The notes beneath the pieces are model-generated. The model saw only the letters and a list, made by a program, of their open reading frames with translations. It had not been told where the DNA came from and ran no database searches. The translations under genes were made by a program, and so were the position numbers. A DNA stretch of 64,000 bases, taken from an uncultured bacterium. Lineage in GTDB: Bacteria; Bacillota; Clostridia; Lachnospirales; Lachnospiraceae. Below, piece after piece: positions 1 to 7,662 of the stretch; position 1 is the stretch's first letter, and each line of letters begins with the position of its first letter. Location of the stretch: the NCBI GenBank assembly GCA_947243845.1, contig CAMXIF010000003.1:1-64000 (forward strand), written 5' to 3'.

Positions 1-199
1 GTTGTTTCCCATTTCAGAAAGATAATCTTATCAAACATATTGAAGTGGCTCATTTCAAAATCCGGGAAAATGGATTTGATTTTATTCAAGTTCACTTATA
101 CCCCACCTTTATAACTTTATGAATTTGATTATATCACTCCTCCACTCCATTTTCCACAAAAATATAGGGCATAGCAACCGCTATTCCGCATATTTCTTA

Positions 200-830
200 T
201 CATTCCGGCAACTTCTCAATCTTCCATTTCTGTCCCTTCAAGTCATTCTGTTTCTCATACAAATTATTTTTCTCTCTACATAACTCTTTCATGCGCTCAA
301 ACTGCGCCCGCACTCCCTCCCGGCAATCCGGTTCAATTTTTTATATTCCCCGGTCAGATTGCGGATTATATTATTGTTAGTCTTTATCTGCTCCGACAGG
401 CATACCCAGCCTATCAGATAGCGAACTTCCTTATCTGTTTCGTAAATTTGTAGCAGAAAGTTCCGATACTTCCTGCCGGATCGCTTCGCCCTCTTTCCGT
501 ATCCGCTCCGTTTCCCGTCCTGCCGCTATCCGCTGATGAAGAATAGACGATAATTCTTCCTTACTGCCGGAAATTGTCTGCCCGTCCATATGCAAGAGGC
601 TTGAAAATACAAACAGGCCCGGATTACTTTATGAAACTGTTCCATAATCTCACATAAAATATCTTTCGCCAACTGCCCCTCATTGCTCTGCACGCTCATA
701 TCGTCCTTATTGCCGATTTGGAAGATTACCTTATAAAATAATTTTTCCTGCTTGCCCCGGCTACGCTCCTTATCTACGTTCTTTGCGCTAAGGCTCTCGT
801 ATTGTGATTGACTGAACCTTTTCCCACCAT
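200..830 (-). pseudogene. MobV/TnpZ-type relaxase (plasmid mobilisation protein), decayed remnant
   Basis: Read on the minus strand, the start ATG at 830 opens MVGKGSVNHN, the usual N-terminus of MobV/TnpZ relaxases of Firmicutes mobilisable elements. The reading then shifts frame to NVDKERSRGKQEKLFYKVIF, then IGNKDDMSVQSNEGQLAKDI, both family-typical. At least two more frame changes follow. Around 595-430 is a piece reading MDGQTISGSKEELSSILHQR, and the tail ends ...KGQKWKIEKLPE with a stop at 200-202. Compared with the family, the segment between DKERS and the KQEKLFY region is missing, and so is the HxDE-type catalytic part. In life such proteins nick oriT for conjugative mobilisation; this copy cannot. 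It marks an old mobile element next to guaA. Bases 1-199 hold nothing I can identify. Family assignment is from recall of motif strings, with no alignment. Confidence 0.7.
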
Positions 831-895
831 GCCGCTAATTGTCCTTTCCAATAGGCATATCCTCCATATTCTATAGTCTGATTTTACTGCGCCAA

Positions 896-1391
896 CTAAG
901 ACGCAAAGCGAAGTTTATTCGCTTCGGCTTTATCAAAAGTGCCTTTGCGCCCTCTGGGGGGGCAAGATGTCCGGCCGTGTTTTATGCCACGTTTCAACAT
1001 GCCTATGACTTTTCTCGCTTTTTGCTCAATCTCTTTAGCGGTATGCTCACTTGTTAACATCAGATGATTTCCGGCGATTGTGTATTCTCGCTCTATGTAT
1101 TCTTCCGTTATCGGGAACATATCCTGTATCAGAAATGCGCTCTCTCGGCTGTCATCTAGTTTAACAATATGGAGAATATCGCAAGGTTTCCCGGCTTTTT
1201 CTTTTTTCTCCATAATTCGTTTGTATTTGTCAGTGCGGCTGGACAATGGTATCATCCAGTATAATTCTGGTACTTGTATCTTCAAAACAGTAATAATGCA
1301 GTCTGTTTCCCGCCTTATTTCCTTTGAGACACGAATTGGGCATATCTTCAAAGAATTTGTCTTTGATAATATAAAAGCCTGTTTTCTTCAT
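896..1391 (-). pseudogene. Type III toxin-antitoxin toxin, CptN/ToxN-like endoribonuclease, frameshifted
   Basis: The ATG at 1391 follows a GAGGA ribosome site and opens MKKTGFYIIKDKFFEDMPNS, then ...RLHYYCFEDTST. The frame then goes out of register. The next frame continues ELYWMIPLSSRTDKYKRI and runs through ILHIVKLDDSRESAFLIQDM to KEIEQKARKVIGMLKRGIKH. Dropping one base near 1268-1274 joins the pieces into one CptN/ToxN-type protein with the family's YWMIPLSS core, so this looks like a single-base insertion. The C-terminal 30 residues (from about KHG) do not look like the family and may be replaced sequence. ToxN-family proteins are RNases held inactive by a repeated antitoxin RNA encoded just upstream. 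The right RNA repeats, terminator and promoter are present here (1411-1574), so the locus is type III by layout as well as by sequence. The toxin is probably dead unless frameshifting occurs. Confidence 0.72.
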
Positions 1392-1410
1392 TTGCCTGTC
1401 CTCATTACGG

Positions 1411-1438
1411 AAAAGTCCTCCGCCTTACGGCGAAGGAC
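1411..1438 (-). terminator. Terminator between antitoxin RNA repeats and toxin gene
   Basis: A 10-bp stem (GTCCTCCGCC / GGCGAAGGAC) with a TTAC loop on the plus strand is followed on the minus strand by TTTT. In type III toxin-antitoxin loci a leaky terminator at this spot sets the RNA-to-toxin ratio. Confidence 0.75.
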
Positions 1439-1439
1439 T

Positions 1440-1540
1440 ACACTTTCGACCCAACCATTTATATACCGCATATCGGTCAGCGGTAAACTTTCAACCCGAC
1501 CATATATACCACATATCGGTCAGTGGTAAACTTTCCTTGT
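1440..1540 (-). ncRNA. Type III antitoxin RNA, two ~44-nt tandem repeats (CptI-like)
   Basis: Two near-identical units lie at about 1490-1533 and 1446-1490. On the minus strand both share AAGTTTACC, CTGACCGATATG, GGTATATA and a GGGT-containing end, and a short start of a third copy (AAGTG) follows. Unit length and copy number (about two) fit antitoxin RNAs of the CptIN group, where each repeat folds as a pseudoknot that binds one toxin monomer. The unit sits between a good promoter and a terminator and directly ahead of the toxin remnant. No protein is encoded. The pairing with the toxin is inferred from position and family. Confidence 0.72.
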
Positions 1541-1546
1541 GCTTTT

Positions 1547-1574
1547 ATTCTAGAAGCGTAAGGAGGAAAGTCAA
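1547..1574 (-). promoter_or_regulatory. Promoter of the type III antitoxin-toxin transcript
   Basis: On the minus strand TTGACT (1574-1569) and TAGAAT (1552-1547) are 16 bp apart. Transcription would begin near 1540, just before the first RNA repeat. It lies about 55 bp beyond the guaA stop codon. Confidence 0.65.
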
Positions 1575-1627
1575 TAGAGCTTTCAAGTAAAATTCAATGC
1601 AAATATTTGCTAATTATTCATATTCCG

Positions 1628-3184
1628 TTATTCGAATTCAATCGTCCCAGGCGGCTTACTCGTCAGATCATACACCACCCGGTTAACCCCCTTCACCTCA
1701 TTGATAATCCTGTTCATAACCCCCTGCAGCACCGCCCACGGAATCTCCGCGCTCTCCGCCGTCATAAAGTCGATCGTCTTCACTGCCCGCAGCGCCACCG
1801 CATAGTCATAAGTCCGCTCATCCCCCATCACGCCCACACTGCGCATATTGGTAAGCGCCGCAAAATACTGGTTAATCTCCCGGTCAAGCCCTGCCTTCGC
1901 AATCTCCTCCCGGTAAATTGCATCCGCATCCTGAACGATTCTTACCTTCTCTGCCGTCACTTCACCGACAATCCGAACCCCCAGTCCCGGACCGGGGAAC
2001 GGCTGTCTATACACCAGATACTCCGGAATCCCAAGTTCCAAACCAACTTTACGCACTTCATCCTTAAAAAGATCTCGAAGGGGTTCAATAATCTCCTTAA
2101 AATCCACATAATCAGGGAGTCCGCCAACATTGTGGTGGGATTTGATAACGGCGCTCTCGCCGCCCAGACCGCTCTCTACCACATCAGGATAAATGGTTCC
2201 CTGTACGAGAAAATCCACAGCGCCGATTTTCTTAGCCTCCTCTTCAAACACACGGATAAACTCTTCCCCGATTATCTTTCTCTTCTGCTCCGGCTCCTCC
2301 ACGCCGGCCAACTGCTGATAGAAACGCTCCTGCGCATTGACACGGACAAAGTTAAGATCATAATTTCCTGTAGGCCCAAAAACAGCCTCCACCTCGTCTC
2401 CTTCGTTTTTACGTAGAAGACCATGATCCACAAAAACACAGGTCAACTGACTGCCGATTGCCTTGGAGAGAAGCACTGCTGCCACAGAAGAATCCACACC
2501 ACCGGAGAGGGCGCAGAGAACTTTGCCATCTCCCACTTTATTGCGAATGGCCTCAATCGATTGCTGAACGAAAGAATCCATTTTCCAATCGCCTTTACAA
2601 CCACACACCTGATAGACAAAATTGGACAGCATTTTCGTGCCCTCCACCGTGTGAAGGACTTCCGGATGAAATTGAATCGCATATAAGCTTTTGGCCGGAT
2701 TCTGTGCCGCCGCCACGGGACAGTCTGCTGTATGGGCGCAGATGGTAAAGCCCGGCGCCGTTTTTGAAATATAATCATTATGGCTCATCCAACAGATTGT
2801 CTGCTGGGATACACTTTGAAAAAGAGCGCTGTCGTTGTCCACCGTAACTCTTATCTTCCCATACTCTCTGACCGGCGCCTTCTCAACTTTACCACCCAGC
2901 ACCTGCATCATGAGCTGTGCGCCATAGCAAAGACCCAACACAGGAATCCCCAGTTCAAAAAGTTCCGATGAACATGTTGCCGCTCCCGGCTCATAGCAGC
3001 TGTTAGGACCTCCTGTCAAAATAATGCCCTTCGGATTCATCTCCCGTATTTTTGCCAAATCCGTTTTATAAGAATAAATCTCACAGTAAACATTGCACTC
3101 TCTGACGCGGCGCGCTACCAACTGATTATATTGCCCACCGAAATCAATTACTATGACGGTTTCTCTGTTCATGCTGTCAACCAT
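1628..3184 (-). CDS. guaA: GMP synthase (glutamine-hydrolysing)
   Basis: Converts XMP to GMP with ATP and glutamine, the last step of guanine nucleotide synthesis. The protein has the class I amidotransferase domain first ([11 protein letters not shown]; the nucleophile-elbow Cys in LGLCYGAQ; His in QFHPEVLHT), then the PP-loop ATPase ([15 protein letters not shown]), then the GMP synthase dimerisation domain ending [18 protein letters not shown], the standard C-terminus. I chose ATG 3184 because GAGGG lies 6 bases upstream; the ORF stays open further upstream but without homology. About 518 residues is normal for GuaA. It follows the MATE gene by about 65 bp on the same strand. The 3' end of guaA is a known integration spot for genomic islands, and decayed mobile genes lie right behind it here. 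Confidence 0.97.
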   Translation of the reverse strand: MVDSMNRETVIVIDFGGQYNQLVARRVRECNVYCEIYSYKTDLAKIREMNPKGIILTGGPNSCYEPGAATCSSELFELGIPVLGLCYGAQLMMQVLGGKVEKAPVREYGKIRVTVDNDSALFQSVSQQTICWMSHNDYISKTAPGFTICAHTADCPVAAAQNPAKSLYAIQFHPEVLHTVEGTKMLSNFVYQVCGCKGDWKMDSFVQQSIEAIRNKVGDGKVLCALSGGVDSSVAAVLLSKAIGSQLTCVFVDHGLLRKNEGDEVEAVFGPTGNYDLNFVRVNAQERFYQQLAGVEEPEQKRKIIGEEFIRVFEEEAKKIGAVDFLVQGTIYPDVVESGLGGESAVIKSHHNVGGLPDYVDFKEIIEPLRDLFKDEVRKVGLELGIPEYLVYRQPFPGPGLGVRIVGEVTAEKVRIVQDADAIYREEIAKAGLDREINQYFAALTNMRSVGVMGDERTYDYAVALRAVKTIDFMTAESAEIPWAVLQGVMNRIINEVKGVNRVVYDLTSKPPGTIEFE

Positions 3185-3249
3185 GCCTTTCCCTCTGTCT
3201 GTAAATTGCTTATCCTGCCCATAAAGTATACTATTAACCAATAAGTATT

Positions 3250-4641
3250 TCAACCCTGCTTCCCGACCGCTTCCCTCTTTTGCATAATCGTCTCCCACTT
3301 ACTGCCTCGATAACGTAGAGTGTAGCAGATTGCCCGAAACGACCAATCAATGGTCATAGCAATCCATATCCCCATCAGCCCCAAATGAAATATATAGCTG
3401 AAAATATATGCCGTGATAATCCGAAAAGTCCACATGGACAGAATCGCTATGACCATCGTCCACACCACATCTCCCGCCGCTCGCAGGGTATTTGGCAGAG
3501 AAAAAGATGGCACCCAGGAAATCATACACATAACCGCATGGAATCGGATAACTTGCATCGCCAGTGTAGTGGTCTCAGGCGTCAAATGATAAATTTTTAG
3601 GAAAAGCGGTGCACCCACTATCATGATTACTGACACGCCGCTCATACAAAGCCATGTAAGGCGCATCATCTTGCGGGTATAATATCTGACTTGTCCGATC
3701 TCTCCCGCCCCGATGCAGACACTGCATACCGAAAGAATAGCCATCCCAATAGCCATCCCGGGCAGAATATTAAAATTCGTGATGGTGCCGCAGACTGCAT
3801 TCGCGGCAATCGCAGAAGTGCCAAAGGTGGACACCAAACTTAATAGCAGGATTTTTCCTAACTGAAATAAGCTGTTTTCCAGTCCATTAGGTATGCCGAT
3901 AAAGAGGATTCTTTTAACCCGTGAAAAATCCATCCGCAACGTAAGACGCCCTCTGAAATGAATATCTCTTTTGTCATCAAGCATCAATCTGAAAATGAGA
4001 ACCGCAGACACCGTTCTCGCCACAAGCGTGGCGATTGCCGCCCCTGAGACTCCCATACCAAAAACAAAGATAAGGATTGCATTTCCCACCAGATTGATGA
4101 GATTCATCAGCAGGGAAATATACATAGTTGTACGTGAATTTCCCATGGCTCTGAAAAGCGCGGCACAGCCATTATAAAGCGCCAGCGGACAGATAGAAAG
4201 CCCCGTAATGATCAGATACGTAGTCGCACTGCTCATCACCGCCTCTTCCACCTGCCCGAACACAGCCCGCAGAATAACCTTATGCGCACCCAAAAGGAGT
4301 ATCGTTGTGGCAAAGGATGCATAAAGCAAGAAAAGCACCATCTGCCACGCCGACTTGCCTGCCTGTTCCTTATTTTTCTGTCCCAGAGCATGCCCCGCCA
4401 CAACGGCACCGCCCGTAGCCAGTGCCGCAAAAATATTGATCACCAGGATATTGACACTGTCCACCAAGGATACGCCGGACACCGCTGCCTCTCCTACACC
4501 GGAAATCATGACCGTATCCAGCATTCCCACTAAAATGGCGAGAAGCTGCTCCATAATCAATGGCAGGATCAGTCTTCTCAGATCCGCGTTGCTATATAAA
4601 AATCCCTGTGTCTCTTCTCTCATGATATCCTGTGTTTTCAT
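3250..4641 (-). CDS. MATE family multidrug/cation efflux transporter
   Basis: Inner-membrane Na+/H+-coupled antiporter of the MatE family, about 463 residues with roughly 12 hydrophobic helices in two MatE repeats. The N-terminal repeat begins [20 protein letters not shown], followed by [20 protein letters not shown], the classic MATE opening with helix 1 and its following Asp. ATG 4641 has AGGGAATGC upstream; an overlapping GTG at 4644 is possible. The substrate cannot be read from sequence. It is encoded just downstream of the C-terminal half of spoIIID and upstream of guaA, all on the same strand, and may be cotranscribed with guaA. Confidence 0.93.
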   Translation of the reverse strand: MKTQDIMREETQGFLYSNADLRRLILPLIMEQLLAILVGMLDTVMISGVGEAAVSGVSLVDSVNILVINIFAALATGGAVVAGHALGQKNKEQAGKSAWQMVLFLLYASFATTILLLGAHKVILRAVFGQVEEAVMSSATTYLIITGLSICPLALYNGCAALFRAMGNSRTTMYISLLMNLINLVGNAILIFVFGMGVSGAAIATLVARTVSAVLIFRLMLDDKRDIHFRGRLTLRMDFSRVKRILFIGIPNGLENSLFQLGKILLLSLVSTFGTSAIAANAVCGTITNFNILPGMAIGMAILSVCSVCIGAGEIGQVRYYTRKMMRLTWLCMSGVSVIMIVGAPLFLKIYHLTPETTTLAMQVIRFHAVMCMISWVPSFSLPNTLRAAGDVVWTMVIAILSMWTFRIITAYIFSYIFHLGLMGIWIAMTIDWSFRAICYTLRYRGSKWETIMQKREAVGKQG

Positions 4642-4726
4642 CACTGCATTCCCTGTTAAAATTAAGCCTGATTTTCAATTTAAGAATACTGAGAATATTC
4701 TATGCTCATTTCATGGGAATGTAAAG

Positions 4727-4870
4727 TTAGTTCATATGCTGATGAAGATATTTTTCTCTGGTTGCCAATCCACCGCGAATATGCCGTTCTGATTTATTGA
4801 CATCCAGCACTTTCCTTGCTTCCGCTGCAAGACTTGGGTTGAGCTGAGCGAGACGATCGGTTACGTCTTT
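4727..4870 (-). CDS. spoIIID: SpoIIID sporulation regulator, C-terminal half of a split gene
   Basis: 47 codons and a stop: KDVTDRLAQLNPSLAAEARK, then VLDVNKSERHIRGGLATREK, ending YLHQHMN. This matches the second half of SpoIIID (compare the KDLTERL..NPDLA...HKSIRHLRGGEATKLKY pattern of Bacillus SpoIIID), including the conserved RH(I/L)RGG basic tail that contacts DNA. It has no start codon or ribosome site of its own. Its frame opens exactly at the attachment core, immediately after a His codon shared with the N-terminal half 13.8 kb away (18,826-18,695). Joined at the core, the two pieces give an 85-codon gene. Before excision this piece is not translated as SpoIIID. SpoIIID is the mother-cell DNA-binding protein that tunes the sigma-E regulon. 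Confidence 0.93.
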   Translation of the reverse strand, partial: KDVTDRLAQLNPSLAAEARKVLDVNKSERHIRGGLATREKYLHQHMN

Positions 4871-4895
4871 ATGTATAGTTGTGTGTATTTAGAGC
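4848..4895. other. Attachment site at the recombinase end of the spoIIID element
   Basis: Contains TATGTA at 4870-4875, identical to 18712-18717 at the other end. The left part (below 4870) is spoIIID coding DNA; the right part (4874-4895) is element DNA ending in TAGAGC. The recombinase stop codon (4869-4871) lies in the core. The likely crossover dinucleotide is TG at 4872-4873 (CA on the minus strand), the centre of the dyad seen when the element ends are joined. Confidence 0.85.
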
Positions 4896-6440
4896 GGTAT
4901 CGTTCACAGTTCCGCTACCCTCAATCAATACGGTTTCCTCCAAGCCCAAGTCGCCAAGCAAGCTCAAGAAAATTTCTACGTTTCCCTCCTTGTCTACTTC
5001 AATCTTCTGAATGATACGCTTGAGCTGAGTATTAGTCATTTCACGGACATCCGTAATGTCTTCTATTTCCTTGAATGTGTGATTTAGCACACTTTCAAGC
5101 TGCTCTCCTTTCGTCAAATGATAAGATACCATTTTCAACTCGTTTTCCAATCGTTCTATCTCTTTTCTGGACCCGCCGATTTTATCATTCAGTTCCTGTC
5201 TGGAAATCAAATCATCGGCATACATATCCATGTATTTCTGTCTGGATTTCGTCAATTTGTTTAGCTGACTTTTCAGTTCCTTTTCATATTCCAGATTTTC
5301 ATCTTTTGCCTTGTATGTGCGTTGAAATTCTCCCACTACATACTGAATCACCTTCTTTTTCTGGCTGAGAATATGATTAAAATACTCTTGCAAAACATCA
5401 ATCAACTCATCTTCATCAACCGTGACAGCATTAGGGCAACTGTCTGCTCCTTTTCCGTTATGCCCTGAACATACCCAACGGACATACGTATTTTTGTAGG
5501 TGCGCACTGTCCTACGGAAAGACCATCCACATTCCTTACAACGGATCAAAGTGGAAAAAAGATGTTTATTACTCTGACGCTCTCTGTTCATGTTAAAAGA
5601 AGCATGTCTGCCATGCAGAATTTCCTGTACCTTTTCAAAATCCGCTGGTTCAATTATTTTCAAATCAGGGCGTTCCACAACCATCCATTCCATTTCATCC
5701 TTGGCTTTCCGCTTCCCGGTAAGGAAGTCTTCCACCTCTTGTTTGCCATTGATGATCTTGCCGGTGTAAAGTTCGTTCGTTAAAATCCGGCAGACCGCAT
5801 TCTGGCTCCATTTGCAATTTCGTTTTGTCTTTAATCCTCTTTCATTTAGCATATTTGCGATCTTGGCAGCACCATAACCTTCCTGCAGATACCATTGGTA
5901 AACCTGCTTGATTACTTCCTCTTCCGATTTATTGATTTCCAAATTGAAATAATCACCTATGGTTTTATCGTAACCATAAACAATGTTTGGGACACGTCCC
6001 TTTTCTGCATTCATCTTTTTACCGAACTTCACACGCTTAGAAGTATTGGCGCTTTCCTCCTGTGCCAAAGCACCAAAGATAGTTAGCACAAATTCACTGT
6101 TTCCCATGCTTGTCATATTAGCGGTGAGAAACTGAGTTTCAATACCTAGAGATTTTAATTTGCGAACATTTTGGAGTAAATCCACTGTATTTCTTGCAAA
6201 ACGGGAAATATCCTTTACCACTACCATGTCAAATAGACCGTGTTCTGCATCAGACATCATACGCAAGAATTCCTTGCGGTTTTTAATTTTGGTGCCAGAT
6301 ATACCTTCGTCAGCATAAAGGCGCACAAGATTGTCCCCTGTGCGCTGGGTGTATTCGGAAAAGAAAGCTTTTTGGGCTTCCAAGCTGTTTAATTGGTCAG
6401 CTTTGTCGGTGGAGACGCGGCAGTAAGCGGCGATGTTCAT
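4869..6440 (-). CDS. Large serine recombinase of the spoIIID element
   Basis: About 523 residues. The resolvase catalytic domain is at ~1-145 (IAAYCRVSTDKADQ with the nucleophile Ser; YADEGISGTK; KDISRFARN). A recombinase DNA-binding domain follows at ~160-265 (YGAAKIANMLNERGL). Next come a zinc ribbon at ~300-350 (CKECGWSF...WVCSGHNG...SCPN) and a long coiled coil at ~365-470, as in large serine integrases. ATG 6440 has GAAAGG upstream; the ORF extends to 6512 without family sequence. The gene ends inside the attachment core, so its last codons (...LNTHNYT) form the left attP arm. It would cut at the two spoIIID-flanking sites and excise or insert the element, as SpoIVCA does for skin. Whether an accessory directionality factor is needed is not visible. 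Confidence 0.95.
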   Translation of the reverse strand: MNIAAYCRVSTDKADQLNSLEAQKAFFSEYTQRTGDNLVRLYADEGISGTKIKNRKEFLRMMSDAEHGLFDMVVVKDISRFARNTVDLLQNVRKLKSLGIETQFLTANMTSMGNSEFVLTIFGALAQEESANTSKRVKFGKKMNAEKGRVPNIVYGYDKTIGDYFNLEINKSEEEVIKQVYQWYLQEGYGAAKIANMLNERGLKTKRNCKWSQNAVCRILTNELYTGKIINGKQEVEDFLTGKRKAKDEMEWMVVERPDLKIIEPADFEKVQEILHGRHASFNMNRERQSNKHLFSTLIRCKECGWSFRRTVRTYKNTYVRWVCSGHNGKGADSCPNAVTVDEDELIDVLQEYFNHILSQKKKVIQYVVGEFQRTYKAKDENLEYEKELKSQLNKLTKSRQKYMDMYADDLISRQELNDKIGGSRKEIERLENELKMVSYHLTKGEQLESVLNHTFKEIEDITDVREMTNTQLKRIIQKIEVDKEGNVEIFLSLLGDLGLEETVLIEGSGTVNDTALNTHNYT

Positions 6441-6480
6441 AGTGAGAACCTTTCTGTTAATTTGATAAATTTCAGTTACT

Positions 6481-6509
6481 ACTATAATACAAGAATTTAT
6501 ATACGACAA
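6481..6509 (-). promoter_or_regulatory. Sigma-A-like promoter of the recombinase gene
   Basis: TTGTCG (6509-6504) and TATAGT (6486-6481) on the minus strand are 17 bp apart, about 40 bp before the recombinase ATG. A GTATATA string overlapping the spacer resembles a sigma-E -35 box, but no matching CATACAAT-type -10 follows, so mother-cell control is not shown by this region. Confidence 0.5.
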
Positions 6510-6516
6510 CAAATAT

Positions 6517-6557
6517 AAAAAGAAACCGTCTCATTTCATTGAAGACAGTTTCTTTTT
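6517..6557 (-). terminator. Terminator after the helicase-nuclease gene
   Basis: A 15-base arm AAAAAGAAACCGTCT and its partner AGACAGTTTCTTTTT pair with one mismatch around an 11-base loop, with T-runs on both strands. It separates the defence genes from the recombinase unit. Confidence 0.75.
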
Positions 6558-6564
6558 GCGCACT

Positions 6565-7590
6565 CTATCTTTCGCGTTTTTTTACATCTTCTGCATATTT
6601 TGAGATGATGCTTCCATCATCTAATTCATGCATTTTAAGACAATTATAAATAAAGGCATCCTCTAGATTATATAAATCATACTCCTTTAATTCTTTGAAA
6701 AAACCTATAATATTATTTCTCAACAACATTAATTTTTTCTTACGCATAATCTTTACATCATGTGTAAAATCTGCATCATATGCCAAATACAGAGTTGGAA
6801 TAACCATAACTATGTATACTTTTGCATCTAAATACTCCTTTTCAAACCAGCCACAATGATTATTCATTTGTCCTGCCTCAGATTTATAAATATCTTTTCT
6901 CCCTTGCGACACTTCACTTTTGCATTCAATCATCACAAAAGAATTATTCCCCAATCCCCAAAGATTATCTGGTCCCTTTTTTATAGTCTTATCCGGACGT
7001 TGGCTTATATATCCCAATAGATCTCCTATGCTTTTCATTGCTGCTTCAAATTTATCTGCTTCTGTACCAAAACTCAAAAGTTCACATAATTTATTAATCT
7101 CCAACATTAATTCTTCATATGATGGAAATTGCTGAATATATTTAATGATATTTTGAGTTCTATTTAGATTAATATTCTCAATCTTTTTATATGCTAATCC
7201 CTCTTTGGGTTTTAATAACTCAAAATTTTTTTCAAAAGCACTCCTCTGCAATTTTTGTGAGTCAAGTTTACTACCATAATATCTGCAATGCGCTACTCTT
7301 TGCAAATACCATCCAATTTCACTCTCATCCTTTTGCGTCAAATCAATAATTTTTTGATATTCCTCAGCCGCATCATCATACCTTTTACTAAAAAACAACT
7401 TTTCTGCTCTTTGTTCCATTGATAATATTTCTAATTCATGATCTCTGACCTTTTCCTCCACAACAATACTATTCATCTCACTTTCATAATACTCCTTCCA
7501 GCCCCTGTCTCTTTTTAAACATTGATTAATCAGCGAAAACAAATCATTTAAGGTAACTTCTTTGTTCCCTTCTTTAGACCATTCAACCAT
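6565..7590 (-). CDS. C-terminal PD-(D/E)xK nuclease part of a helicase-nuclease, cut off by an in-frame stop
   Basis: 341 codons from an internal ATG. The frame is the same as that of the helicase ORF (7663-9093): it stays open upstream of this ATG for 24 codons (FIRSVSTRELFSDQTQKQIE...) back to the TGA at 7663-7665. The full gene was therefore one frame of about 842 codons. The segment has helical repeats at ~35-110 (TPR-like YDDAAEEYQKII) and a restriction-endonuclease-like core at ~200-240: GPDNLWGLGNNSFVMIECKSE, with the D...ExK triad of PD-(D/E)xK nucleases. No ribosome site precedes ATG 7590, so separate translation is doubtful. Likely role: the nuclease end of a phage-defence enzyme. 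It ends 8 bp before a terminator. Confidence 0.75.
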   Translation of the reverse strand: MVEWSKEGNKEVTLNDLFSLINQCLKRDRGWKEYYESEMNSIVVEEKVRDHELEILSMEQRAEKLFFSKRYDDAAEEYQKIIDLTQKDESEIGWYLQRVAHCRYYGSKLDSQKLQRSAFEKNFELLKPKEGLAYKKIENINLNRTQNIIKYIQQFPSYEELMLEINKLCELLSFGTEADKFEAAMKSIGDLLGYISQRPDKTIKKGPDNLWGLGNNSFVMIECKSEVSQGRKDIYKSEAGQMNNHCGWFEKEYLDAKVYIVMVIPTLYLAYDADFTHDVKIMRKKKLMLLRNNIIGFFKELKEYDLYNLEDAFIYNCLKMHELDDGSIISKYAEDVKKRER

Positions 7591-7662
7591 TTGTAACCCA
7601 ATTTCAATCTGTTTTTGAGTTTGATCAGAAAATAATTCTCTAGTTGATACACTTCTAATAAA

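Noticed and set aside
1440-1533. CRISPR-like direct repeats
   Set aside because: The two units are contiguous with no spacers, lie between a promoter and terminator, and precede a type III toxin remnant.
6441-6512. Sigma-E promoter for the recombinase gene
   Set aside because: A GTATATA string resembles a -35 box, but no CATACAAT-like -10 lies 13-15 bp downstream; a sigma-A-like pair fits better.
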